Notes: a model not told the origin generated them from the sequence alone. Numbered from the stretch's first letter, positions 1 through 8,511 are shown. The stretch: 11,536 nucleotides of DNA from Entrophospora sp. SA101 (GCA_958430865.1 CAUDNR010000306.1:2808-14343), one strand, 5' to 3'. A program made the numbers and translations.

Positions 1-95
1 TACATTTCCATTTTTGGAGTTAGAGAAGGATCTACAAGGACAATGAAAAGTTGTGGGACTAGGTGTCTTGCACTATACCAAACGCAAAGTTGCAT
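1..95 (-). pseudogene. partial coding frame running off the left edge, unknown family
   Basis: Reading the minus strand from an ATG at 95-93, 31 codons stay open to the window edge. The peptide is protein-like, containing CVWYSARHLVPQ and VDPSLTPKMEMY (the last residue inferred from a partial codon). A TAA lies two codons before the ATG, so this is either a true start, an exon beginning near here, or a relic. The end of the frame matches the interrupted relic at 6620-6754: both have PKxEMY, and about 16 of 18 bases agree over the stretch tccaaaaa..gaaatgta. I therefore infer a second copy of the same dispersed family continuing left of the window. The family is not recognised. The opposite strand is also open for 34 codons (1-102) but reads less like protein. 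Confidence 0.35.
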
Positions 96-295
96 GCCTT
101 ATTAATATATATTTATACTTCCTTCCACCCTTGATACCTTTATTTATATACCTTTTATTGCCAAATAATCATGTTCAATCAAATACAGTATATTAAGAAC
201 TATATTATTTCGAAAAATACATTTATTGTTAAATAAATAAATATAATAAACCAAATCAATTAAAGAGTAATTGTTTTTAAGTAACTTCTGATTTT

Positions 296-496
296 TTATT
301 CTTCTAGAAAAATCAATTTTACGTCAGCATAGAATGTAGTGGTAGGTGTTCTATCATCTTGTGTGCTTTTCCTATTTTTCGTTTCTAACCATAACCTTTC
401 TTTACGTATACATTCTGTATGACCATTCTCATCCTCTTCATCTAATATAGATTTATTATCAAAACTTTCCTTGATAATACTCCTGTAAACCTCTGA
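296..496 (-). pseudogene. possible exon or coding remnant, unknown
   Basis: A 66-codon minus frame is open from 496 down to a TAA at 298-296. It has no ATG in a plausible place, but an acceptor-like sequence (ttaatcag, CAG at 495-493) sits just inside it, so it could be a terminal exon. Composition is charged and protein-like (LDEEDENGHTECIRKERLWL, then TPTTTFYADV) rather than the hydrophobic/Asn-Lys reading typical of random AT-rich DNA. I tried joining it to the GTAAGT donor upstream on the minus strand (near 555-590) and found an in-frame stop, so no complete gene can be built. PTTxYADV also appears at the hAT junction of the relic at 6620-9344, which may be chance. Confidence 0.25.
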
Positions 497-674
497 TTAA
501 TATTAAATTTATCAACCATTTATTGAATTAGGAATTAATTTTACCATGTGAGTGAAGTCAACAAGGACATACCACCTTTACTTACTATATTACCCAGAGG
601 GACGGACACCTTTGAGAAATATAGCAGTACATATTTTATTTTTGTTTTATTTTGAAAATAGAGGTTAGCTGTGA

Positions 675-983
675 CACACTCTGAAGGCTAACGAGGAGAA
701 TCTAGCTAATGCACGCTCGCAAACACATATAATTTTATTTATAAGTCTTTTTAGACCTCCTTCAATTGTTAGCAAATTTAGCATTGGCAAGCTAATTAAT
801 AAACTAATTGATGTTATTGATGCTCGCAATATTTGGCAACTTTGAATTCACCAAGAAAAGATTCAAAAAAATCGAGGAATTTATATTTACATTGATGATT
901 CTAATCTTGTGAAAAGTAAATTTAATTATAATAATAGTATCAAAACTGTACTTCAATCTTCAGGTCCATCTAATGCTTTATAA
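675..983 (+). pseudogene. coding relic, possibly LINE retrotransposon (pre-RNase H to RNase H start)
   Basis: One plus frame stays open for 56 codons (675-842), meets a single TGA at 843-845 and continues another 45 codons to a TAA at 981-983. The first part contains FRPPSIVSKFSIGKLINKLI. The second contains NRGIYIYIDDSNL, which resembles the first strand of RNase H domains in non-LTR retrotransposons (usual form I.YTDGSL, the Asp being catalytic). Here the motif would be degenerate. Downstream at 1167-1208 another short frame reads SYTDGNQKY, a second weak hit to the same motif. The reading is tentative; a decayed cellular gene is the alternative. The remaining DNA from 984 to 1330 holds nothing else I can support. 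Confidence 0.35.
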
Positions 984-1330
984 AGTGAAAATGTTTGTTA
1001 TTTATAATAACTATAAACCATTGGGACTCTCCATTCCTTAGAAAGCCTTGCCGATCTATTTCCTGATCAGAAGAATGAGTACATAAAGTCAAAGACCAAT
1101 CCAAAACCACTAAACAGAGCTCTTATACTTAATTGGGAGGGTTAGTGTGATTTATAAATCACAGAAAGATTTACAAGTTATACTGACGGAAATCAGAAAT
1201 ACATTTCAATCAATTTAATGAACCAATGAATTAATTATCTCACATTATAAATTCGTAAAATTCTATTTAAAAGAGATTAGAACAAGAGACCACATCATCA
1301 AGAGTTCCCTGAAATAAGGGAACTATATAG

Positions 1331-1498
1331 ATGATTGAACCCCTAGAACATATAAATAATGTTTTAATTTTCTTGGCTTCGTATCTATCATGTATTTATC
1401 TTCTTGTAATTTTATACCTGATTAACATAATAAAAAAATTGTCCTTGTCCTTGTCTTGTCTTTCATTTATTGATCAGTATAATAATTTAATAGTATAA
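1331..1498 (+). CDS. small hydrophobic ORF, doubtful
   Basis: An ATG-started frame of 55 codons encodes a short peptide whose middle (about residues 11-34) is a continuous hydrophobic stretch, VLIFLASYLSCIYLLVILYL, followed by Lys-Lys and a Leu-Ser run. It could be a single membrane segment. AT-rich DNA readily yields such peptides, and the Leu-Ser run comes from a short CCTTGT repeat at 1441-1460. Alternatively the AATAAAAAAA and CTTGTC tract at about 1425-1460 is the 3' tail of the possible LINE relic just upstream. I do not regard it as an established gene. Confidence 0.15.
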   Translation: MIEPLEHINNVLIFLASYLSCIYLLVILYLINIIKKLSLSLSCLSFIDQYNNLIV

Positions 1499-1960
1499 TA
1501 AAGAGACTCTTTCGCTGATGACGAAATAATCATGCATATTATTTTATTTTGATTATTTTATTTCTCTTCTTTTTCTTTGGGCGAGGAGAGGTTAGCGAGG
1601 TTCTGTTTAGCAAGATCTCGTTTAGCTAGATAGAATCCATATTATCGAAAAATTATATATTATTATTACACTTTAGCATAAATTATCGTTGTTATTATCA
1701 TTCGTGTCTTGGACACGATCCTACAATCAATAAGTTGTCAGATTTAGAGAGATTTACACAATTTTGGTTATCTTTACTGTTGCACGAACGTTTTTAAAAA
1801 AAATCCATCTTTTTAGAAATAAATAGGTGAACAATTTATTTAATGATAAATCCATTTCGTTTATTAATTACTTAATCTATTGTCCTGTCTATTAATGATT
1901 AACATTAATTATTTTTCTTGTGTGGTGGTGATAATAGTTGTTCAGTAAAAATATAAAAAA
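1499..1960 (+). promoter_or_regulatory. upstream region of the eL32 gene
   Basis: This non-coding stretch leads to the eL32 start codon. It contains a GC-richer patch at about 1580-1630 with repeated GTTAGCGAG/TTTAGCTAG-like words. A perfect hairpin/dyad CGTGTC-TTG-GACACG lies at 1703-1717. The last 150 bases are AT-rich and carry a possible 5'UTR intron (GTGAAC near 1827 to TTCAG near 1945). No TATA box or known factor site can be assigned with confidence. Confidence 0.3.
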
Positions 1961-2465
1961 ATGGTTAATCCTATAAAGAAAGTAAAGATTGTCAAAAAAC
2001 GTATTAAACCTTTTATAAGGCATCAATCAGATAGATATAAATCTGTAAAGGTAATTAATTAATAAATTAACAATTCTTTTTTTTTCCTAATATTATAATG
2101 TACATATATATATTTTTCTTGATCCTAACACAAAAAAATCTATTTGTTGATAGGTAGCGTGGAGAAAACCAAAAGGTATTGACAATCGTGTTAGGCGAAG
2201 ATTTAAAGGGCAGATTCCAATGCCAAAAATTGGTTACGGATCGAATAAAAAAACTCGACATTTAATGCCAAATGGATTTAAGAAATTCTTAGTATATAAC
2301 GTTAAAGAATTGGAATTATTGCTTATGCACAATAAAACATTTGCAGCTGAAATTGCATCAAAAGTCAGCTCTAGAAAAAGAATTTCAATTATCGAGAGAG
2401 CTCAACAATTGAATATTAGGGTTACCAATTCTAAAGCTCGTGTCAGATCTCAAGAGGTTGACTAA
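1961..2465 (+). CDS. rpl32: 60S ribosomal protein eL32 (RPL32), two exons
   Basis: A structural protein of the large cytosolic ribosomal subunit. Exon 1 (1961-2050, 30 codons) and exon 2 (2154-2465, 103 codons plus TAA) join in phase 0 to a 133-residue protein, the usual eL32 length. Hallmarks run the full length: [15 protein letters not shown] near the N-terminus, [18 protein letters not shown], then [34 protein letters not shown], and a C-terminal [12 protein letters not shown]. The protein is strongly basic, as expected for rRNA binding. The start at 1961 is chosen because it is the only ATG giving the conserved N-terminus. The 103-bp intron has GTAATT at its 5' end, a CTAAC branch-like site at 2125-2129 and a TAG acceptor ending at 2153. 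No frame damage is visible, so it should be functional. No clear AATAAA follows; the 3' end probably lies in the AT-rich DNA just after 2465. Confidence 0.97.
2051..2153 (+). other. spliceosomal intron in rpl32
   Basis: The GT at 2051 and AG at 2152-2153 bracket an AT-rich 103-bp intron with an in-frame stop (TAA) soon after the donor. A CTAAC branch motif lies 24 nt before the acceptor. Splicing restores the continuous family sequence SVK-VAWRKP. Confidence 0.93.
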
Positions 2466-2814
2466 TTAATTGATAAATTATAAGTTATATATTTAACAAA
2501 AATAATTACATGTATGTGATGGCATATTCATTAATATTGACATTAATATTTTAGTATTATATTAAGAAAAATTATTATTTGAAATTATTATTAATATTGA
2601 TATTGATATTATATATATTGGCTAATGTTTATTTGATTTAAATACAAAATCAATGAACTTATTAAAAATCTAGATCATTAATTGATTGATTTTTTGCTGC
2701 CGGTTATTACATGAGGTGGACTGCAATAAAGCTAGAAACAAAACTTTAGGATTCTAAATTGAAAATCACCAATATAATGTGATTGTGATTTTTTATTTCA
2801 AACTTAAATATTAA

Positions 2815-2964
2815 AACCTTGCCGTGGTTGGCGCAATAGCGATCATTAAACTAGATTTGCAATTTATTAATTAAAAAAGGAAATCAGTTGGCCATAAATA
2901 ATAGACTCTCGGGGGTTTTGCGTGGTAAACCAATCAATATTAATATTAATATTAATATTAATAT
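2815..2964 (+). repeat. possible tRNA-derived SINE remnant with simple-repeat tail
   Basis: GTGGTTGGCGCAATAGCG at about 2823-2840 resembles the D-arm and A box of a tRNA. TGGCGCAATAGC fits TRGCNNAGYNGG at 10 of 12 positions, and the surrounding bases resemble a tRNA-Trp-like gene. The expected B box is not recognisable and no full cloverleaf can be drawn, so it is not a tRNA gene. A GC-richer body follows, ending directly in an (AATATT)n tail, which is the usual architecture of a SINE. No flanking target duplication was identified. Confidence 0.3.
2937..2964 (+). repeat. (AATATT)n microsatellite
   Basis: About four and a half uninterrupted copies of the hexamer are visible, with TATATT variants at the edges. 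The apparent Ile/Leu-rich frame across it (2922-3125) comes only from the repeat. Confidence 0.85.
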
Positions 2965-3296
2965 CATTTTACCAGCACCTTGTTTTTTGTTATAATCTTT
3001 CTTTAAAAGTAATATTTATATTGAAAAATTCTGTATTTCAAAGATTTTATTTGTCTGACACATTAATAAATATTAGAATACTAATGACCTTGGTTTTAAA
3101 ACTTGCGGTTCTGAATTTTTTTTAATATAGGAAACACATTCTAGCATTTTGAAAGCAAGGCTATCCATCCACCAATGGTTCGAAAATATTTGAAGTTATT
3201 TATTTAAATATTTAAATTCAAAAAAAATATTATTTTATTAAATACATATATATATATATCATAAATCTAAATTTTTTTACAAAAAAATGTTCTTAT

Positions 3297-4566
3297 TTAG
3301 GTTTTCCTAGCATAAATTCTAATTTCTTGACCAAAAGTTTTATGAATATCAACTTCTTTAATAAAACTTTTTATCATGTCATCAAATTCTTTATCATTTA
3401 TTCCCATACAATTTAATAAATGTGGTTTGAGATTATTTAATAATTTCAATAATTCTTTCAATTTTAAACTACCAATTCTTTTTAATCTCTGTAATTTAAT
3501 ATTAATATAGCTATTACTGCCACTGCTACTACTACTAGTAGTACTAATGACGCTGTTGCTGTTGTTGTTGCTATCAAAATTTATTGAGAAGGACGGTTGT
3601 CGCCTTCTTGCTTTAACTCTTGGCCAACTACCAATTGGAAAATATTTTTTTTGGACTGTTATATCTGTTAGATGGTCTGTTTTTTCTTTTAATAACTGTT
3701 CAAGTGTTTCGCCTATAATTGGCTCAATACCTATTGATCTCAAATATAATCGGACTAAAAGAAAGAATTTTGTTAGAAAAAATTTATATTTTTCCCATAT
3801 TAAGTAATATATATAATTACCAAATTTAAATAATGTTTTGGTAACAGGTCCACTATTAAAAGTTACTAAATCCCATTCACAAATCTCAATATAACCATCG
3901 TCACCATCACTAGGTTTTTTCAAAACCTTTAAAAGTTTATTTATTAAAATTGTCCAATTCGCTTTAGGTAAATCTAAATTCAAATATCTCAAATGTACGA
4001 AATGAAAAGCGTTTTTATCAAATGTCAATTTGTCCTCTAAAGACTTTAAATATAAGAATGTCACGTTCATTTGTTTTATACGGTCTCGTGGTGGATAAAT
4101 TAGCGATTTGTCAATTCCTATGAAATTTGAATTTGGATACTTTGTCGCCATGTCTAGTATCCAAGTTCCTTTTCCGCAGCTGAATTATCGTTATTAGAAA
4201 GAGTGAATTAAAATCATTGTTGGAAAGAACCTGAAAATTTTAATCCGGAAAATAATAAAATAAAAAGTAAACTTACCCAAAATCTAAAACATGAAATCTT
4301 TTATTGGACAAAGACATGTGTATTGGAGATGTAAAATTGGCATTCCATATTTGTCGATTTAAATAATGCGGCAATTCCAATGGGTCAATCTCATTCAACC
4401 TTTTATCATTAGGCAATGGGTACTCGTCATTATTGTTAGATAATATAAATTCAATCAGATCATCAGAATTTGCTGTGTTTATTGTATTATTTTGGTTAGT
4501 AGGTGTAGTGGATGATAATGGTATGTTAACATCATCACAATTATTTGAACAGCAACAATTTCCCAT
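3297..4566 (-). CDS. class I SAM-dependent methyltransferase with lipid-anchor-like N-terminus, two exons
   Basis: Exon 1 (4566-4277) and exon 2 (4179-3297) join in phase 2 to a 390-residue protein. The join rebuilds the SAM-binding motif I: HVLDFG is encoded before the intron and CGKGTW after it, giving VLDFGCGKGTWILDMA at residues 93-108. NFIGID (115-120) fits the acidic end of strand 2. FHFVHLRYL (155-163), GYIEICEWD (192-200) and FPIGSWP (277-283) match the layout of the LaeA/TAM-like methyltransferase families abundant in these fungi. The N-terminus MGNCCCSNNC has Gly2 with adjacent cysteines, as in N-myristoylated and palmitoylated proteins, suggesting membrane attachment. Residues 9-45 are Asn/Ser/Thr-rich. 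A Ser/Asn low-complexity insert (about 297-320), from AGT/AAC codon runs, separates the fold from a basic, Leu-rich tail ending GQEIRIYARK. The substrate cannot be told from sequence. The frame is intact. Confidence 0.88.
4180..4276 (-). other. spliceosomal intron in the methyltransferase gene
   Basis: On the minus strand the donor is GG|GTAAGT (intron starts at 4276) and the acceptor is ATTCAG (ends at 4180), 97 bp in all. A CTAAT-type branch site (tttctaataac) lies about 20 nt before the acceptor. Splicing completes the Gly-x-Gly-x-Gly SAM motif, which is strong support. Confidence 0.92.
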
Positions 4567-5610
4567 TTTATAAATATTAATTACTAAAAAATTTCTTAAA
4601 ATTCTGAAACATGAAAAAAAAAAAAGGTTTTATAAGGAATTTTCAATAAATAAACCCGAAACATTTTGCCAAGTTAGTAAATCAATGTTTTTAAAATAAC
4701 AAACAAATTAAAAATAAATAAACAGAAATCATTTGCATAAAATTTTTAAGCGTGTGCGTGTACATATGTGTACATATGTGAATATACATACTATTAATCA
4801 ATGATTAGCGAGTAAAAACTCGGAGAGTTAACGAGACCGCGCGTTTAATGAATGAATCATTTCAGTTTCTAAAGTGGAATATTTGCATGGAATCATTACT
4901 TTCGAAAAAAGAAAGAAAGTTTATTTTATTGTTATTATCATTCGAGTTTTCTATTTGGGCCCTTGAATGTCTATTTACATTATGATTCCATGAAAAATAT
5001 TTGGATTATTTATTTTTGTCTCGGTAATAATAATAACAAAGAAATATAAGAAAGAAAGAAAAGCCAATAACTATTGTTATTAAACTAGATATATCAATAA
5101 TCTATTTATTTTTGTGCCATATTTATTTCGATAAATATTTAAAATACACATGGAAAGAATCAGTTTTTGTCAATTTTAAGAAGCAATTAAATATTTTGTG
5201 TCACCATACTATTTTATTTATATATAATAATAATATATATTAGTTAGCTACATACGCCTTGGCGTTTACATAATCCAGGGGTAACTGTTTTATGCACTGT
5301 TCGAGTTTAAAAAATACCTGATGTAATTTGTGAGAGGCAGGGCCTGCTCATTACATAATTTCGGAATAGTCGTTTTAAACCCAGTCGAGTATAATAATAA
5401 ATATTAATATATGTATATAGAATATTTACGTGTAACATGTAATCCATGATAAGGTGAAATATAGTAAATTTGGAAATTTCTTTATGCAAAATAACGCATG
5501 TATATTTTAAATAAACCGAACGTGTAACAAGCCGTTCCTATTATATTTGTTCTTATTGTTATTATTTTTACCTTCATTCATGTATATCATACATCTACAA
5601 CTTTATTACC
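4567..5610. other. upstream region of the methyltransferase gene and AT-rich intergenic DNA
   Basis: No convincing gene is seen. The part nearest 4567 should contain the methyltransferase promoter and 5'UTR; no TATA box can be assigned. Visible items are a GTGTACATAT direct repeat at about 4757-4780, a GC-richer patch AGCGAGTAAAAACTCGG at 4808-4824 with a short internal dyad, a foldback at 4878-5002, and a small dyad ACGCCTTGGCGT near 5254-5265. An ATG frame at 5307-5489 (minus) looks like chance AT-rich coding. Confidence 0.5.
4878..5002. repeat. foldback (inverted repeat), possible short MITE
   Basis: The left arm at 4878-4896 (AATATTTGCATGGAATCAT) and the right arm at 4982-5002 are reverse complements, with a perfect 11-bp core (CATGGAATCAT/ATGATTCCATG) and an adjoining AATATTT/AAATATT match. 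The spacer is about 85 bp. No target duplication was recognised, so mobile origin is only possible. Confidence 0.4.
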
Positions 5611-5930
5611 AATTTCGGCGACGAATCCTATAGTTTACCAGATAATAAATCTATCAATTCTTGTGATCTATTTGATAAAATTTAATCGCAACTTGTAGAA
5701 AGGATCGATATCATTCCTAAATCGGTTTTTAATTATAGAAATTTAAAATGACAAAACGTCTCACTTTAATTGTAAATCTTTTGTTTGAGTGGGTGAAATG
5801 AAGCCACCGGCTAAATGCAAGAGAATGGAGAGTAAAAATTGGTACAACTAAATTGATTTACTACCTATTGAAACCTTTGAGGAATTGTAATTTAGTAAAT
5901 TGTCATCATAGTTATATTTGCTTTAGTGTT
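5611..5930 (+). pseudogene. weak coding relic, unknown family
   Basis: A plus frame reads through 24 codons (NFGDESYSLPDNKSINSCDL at the start), a TAA at 5683-5685 and 21 more codons (SQLVERIDIIPKSVFNYRNL) to a TGA at 5749-5751. From the ATG at 5748, another frame continues MTKRLTLIVNLLFEWVK, a TGA, then LNAREWRVKIGTTKLIYYL. The mix of charged residues and adjoining broken frames suggests decayed coding sequence, but I recognise no family and chance is possible. Confidence 0.25.
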
Positions 5931-6115
5931 TATTAACTATTATTATTATTATTATAGTTTATTGAAAGATAATATAACAGTTAATTCATATAAGTATTGT
6001 TTGTTATTTAAAAGAACTTAATAAATCATCAAATAATTAACTTTTTTTAAAAAAAATATATTTTATATATTTAACCAGTAATTAACCGGTTTAATTTTTT
6101 TGACTGGTTACAATC

Positions 6116-6195
6116 TCTTATTCTTATTCTTATTCTTATTCTTATTTTTATTCTTATTCTTATTCTTATTCTTATTCTTATTCTTATTGTTATTA
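6116..6195 (+). repeat. (ATTCTT)n microsatellite
   Basis: About eleven copies of the hexamer TTCTTA run with one interruption (TTTTTA) before fading into TTATTATTT. On the minus strand it produces an Arg-Ile repeat peptide inside a spurious 67-codon frame (6071-6274), which should not be annotated as a gene. Confidence 0.9.
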
Positions 6196-6619
6196 TTTTT
6201 ACAATTCTTTGTAATCTACTTGGCAAAACATGGATTTCATAAACATTAGAAATTTCCACGAGTTTGAATGTCATGAGAGGAATTATCAGGTTTGTTCTGT
6301 AGCAGTATCATGTGACTACTTATAATTCCTGCCTCGACACAGACGAGAGTCTTGCTAGATATCTTATATCTTTGGCCTTTATTAGATTGCAAATATTCTT
6401 GTCAATGGAGTCACTATTTATTTAAAAGTAATAATAGTAAACAATAATTTGTTTTTTATTTATTTTAAAAAACTGGGACCACTGTCCAATTACACCTTTT
6501 AAATTTATATCTACTAATTTTATTCATTTGTCGGTGTTTTCCTCGGACTCTTTTCCTCCTTCTCATAAACGAAAAAAACCAATTAAATTAAAATCATGCA
6601 AATTATTCTATCGACATTA
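6196..6619. other. non-coding spacer with one long stem
   Basis: I see no gene. AGGAATTAT at 6278-6286 pairs perfectly with ATAATTCCT at 6322-6330, giving a 9-bp stem with a 35-nt loop. Adjacent GAG/CTC bases could extend it past a bulge. The rest is AT-rich. Confidence 0.4.
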
Positions 6620-6803
6620 GCAATGACCAATAGTAATGGGATATCTATCCCATTTATAATTTTCAGGTCTATCAAGATCTGCCACATTGCATTTGTACAT
6701 TTCAGTTTTTGGATAATGTGTGTTTATATCATAAAGATTATAGTTGATGAAAATTTAGATCCTGTCTACCTAATACAATAATGAGATTACAAGGCTTGAA
6801 ATA

Positions 6804-7663
6804 CAGTCTACCCTCGTTCCAACGAATACATAGGACCAGTCACTAAATTCGTTGTTACAAAAATTCGCTGAAACAAAAGTGTAATAATCGTCAGAAAAGA
6901 GTTTTCATAATAATAATAATAAATGATAATATTAATAAATTATACAAATAAAATAAAATATAATTAGAAAATATATAATAATTAATTCATTATTTATTGA
7001 AATATGTTATATATCACCTTGTTGTAGAAAATTGTAAACAGTCTCAAGGGCATTTACAGCATATTTTATTGAAACATTAGACGCTGTATTACTTTTAATG
7101 GCAACTTCCTCTTCGATGGGCTTGAAAAAAGCAATAATTTCTTCGTCAGTTATCATTTCACTACTATTACTTATTCCTTCATTATCAATTGTAATATATT
7201 CTTCTGCTTCTAATGAAGAGGTAAATGATAATTCATTGATTAAATTTTCAATAACAATTCTTTCTTGATTTGATAACTCTTCAATTAAACATTCACACCT
7301 TTCAGTATTATAATTGTACATGTTTTTTTTAAATAATCACAAGTTTTATAGTTTTATTATAACATCTTAAATAAAAATAAATCATAAGTTTCTATATACA
7401 TCTTTGATAAAATCACAAAAGTAAACGTACATTTTATTACATCTTTAAGTTAAAATAATTACATGATTTATTAGAATACATGTTTTTTTAAAAATCGCAT
7501 GTTTAATTTTTTATAATTTGTATGATTTAATTTTTTATCATTTACATGTTGATCTATTGTCACGTGAATTCGTTGAAACGTTTATATTCCAAGATCCCTA
7601 CCAAAAATTCGTTATCGTTGTAACACGATTTATATATAAAATTCGTTGAAACAAGGTTGACTG
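6804..7663 (-). mobile_element. pogo/Tigger-like DNA transposon, internally deleted (860 bp)
   Basis: The left end begins CAGTCTACCCTCGTTCCAAC (6804 on). The right end, read on the minus strand from 7663, begins CAGTCAACCTTGTTTCAACG. About 20 of 24 bases agree, with one gap, and both are followed by GAAT. Each end is flanked by TA (6802-6803 and 7664-7665), the target duplication of the Tc1/mariner superfamily; CAGT ends are typical of its pogo/Tigger branch. Subterminal words such as TTCGTTGTTAC and TTCGTTGTAAC (complement) recur inside both ends. The only coding content is the C-terminal tail of a transposase (minus, 7321-7007), so most of a normal ~2-kb element, including the DDE catalytic core, is missing. 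It is non-autonomous. Confidence 0.82.
7007..7321 (-). pseudogene. C-terminal fragment of a pogo/Tigger DDE transposase
   Basis: This 104-codon minus frame is acidic and ends SIKYAVNALETVYNFLQQGD. That closely resembles the conserved end of Tigger/pogo transposases (an ALETV..FLEQQ helix), preceded by MITDEEIIAFF, the family's usual TDEEI motif, and AEEYITIDNEG. It starts at an ATG at 7321, with a TGA five codons upstream. The HTH, CENP-B DNA-binding and DDE domains that should precede it are absent. It lies inside the TIR-bounded element at 6804-7663, with its 3' end toward the left TIR as expected for the family. It cannot encode an active transposase; whether this small frame is expressed is unknown. 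Confidence 0.72.
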
Positions 7664-8066
7664 TATTTACATATCAAAAACATACGTGTAACCAATGCTA
7701 TTTTGCTGGTGGACATCCGCATATGTTGTAGATTAAGGGTGCAAACATATGAACACTTGAGGGTTATGTCATCAGTACAGCATAAACACGGCAACGCGTT
7801 ACTTTCCATATCCGTATCATGTGCCAAATGCTGTATCATGTGTCAAATGCCGTAACCCTAGCTTATGTCACATCTAAAAAATTTATCAACCGGTTTTTAA
7901 GAATAAAATATCCCAAGTCTATATGACTCAAAACTTCTCAGATAATAAAAAACATTGTTTTTGATGATTAATCATTCAATGTTTATTTCATTATATATAT
8001 ACTTTTGCAATAATAAAGAATCATCATAATATCATCATCATCATTTATTAATATTGATAAATTAAT

Positions 8067-8511
8067 TTGAACATTATTTTATCAACGAATGAACAAGTAC
8101 AAAATTTGACTACCATTATCAATGTAACTTCTGATGCAGAGAATAATGAACATACCCTTTATGAAAGTCCTCCTCCCCAACCTCCTTGTTCGCCTATAAA
8201 AAACGAAAAACAAATAAAAACATCAACTAGCAATGAATTAAGAAATGTAGCAAATGATTCATCAGTTGGTACTTTAATGAGTTAAGAATCAGAAAATGAT
8301 TATTTAAATAATGTTAATTCAAATGATAATTCAATTCAGACAAGAAACACCTTAATAATTTGAGACATTATTGATTTTGATTTTTTTTAATAATAATAAT
8401 GAAGTAAATGAAAATGATACTAATATAAATAGTTCTTATAATTTGGACTATGATCCTGAATTATTAATAAATACTTTTTTAGAAAATGATGATAATAATA
8501 CAGATAATTAA
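8067..8511 (+). pseudogene. broken Asn/Asp-rich coding frame inside the hAT-like element
   Basis: The frame has no ATG (it opens at about 8067 on a TTG) and runs 72 codons to TAA at 8283-8285, with ESPPPQPPCSPIKNEKQ and SNELRNVANDSSVG. It continues in frame with SENDYLNNVNSNDNSIQTRN to a TGA at 8361-8363, then shifts by one base within a T/AAT run. It resumes at about 8389 as NEVNENDTNINSSYNLDYDP and ELLINTFLENDDNNTDN, ending in TAA at 8509-8511. The run of stops and the shift show decay. Low-complexity acidic sequence of this type may be an N-terminal transposase part or captured host sequence; I cannot say which. Confidence 0.45.

Larger units (their letters stand above)
2466..3296. other. 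intergenic region between convergent rpl32 and methyltransferase genes
   Basis: The region holds the 3' flanks of both genes and no convincing coding frame. Visible structures are a short stem AAAATCAC/GTGATTTT at about 2761-2793, the tRNA-like segment near 2818-2855, and the ATTAAT repeat at 2937-2964. The rest is AT-rich sequence with repeated ATTAATATTGA words at 2530-2620. Confidence 0.6.

Noticed and set aside
2067..2261. Minus-strand 64-codon ORF over the eL32 gene
   Set aside because: It lies antisense to the intron and the start of exon 2 of a clearly conserved gene, and its peptide has no recognisable features.
2818..2890. Functional tRNA gene
   Set aside because: Only the D-arm/A-box part matches. 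There is no B box, no pairing acceptor stem and no standard anticodon arm.
2922..3125. Plus-strand 67-codon ORF
   Set aside because: It begins in the AATATT repeat, is Leu/Ile/Phe-rich as expected of random AT-rich DNA, and has no recognisable motif.
3547..3807. Plus-strand 86-codon ORF
   Set aside because: It lies antisense within methyltransferase exon 2. Its Leu run is the complement of the Ser/Asn-coding triplet repeats.
6071..6274. Minus-strand ORF with Arg-Ile repeats
   Set aside because: Translation of the ATTCTT microsatellite, with nothing protein-like outside it.
6596..6781. Plus-strand 61-codon ORF
   Set aside because: The opposite strand carries a better coding frame (6754-6620) with a counterpart at 1-95; the plus reading is a hydrophobic shadow.
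7630..7839. Minus-strand 69-codon ORF
   Set aside because: It spans the end of the Tigger-like element, the host spacer and the hAT end in a frame different from the relic gene.
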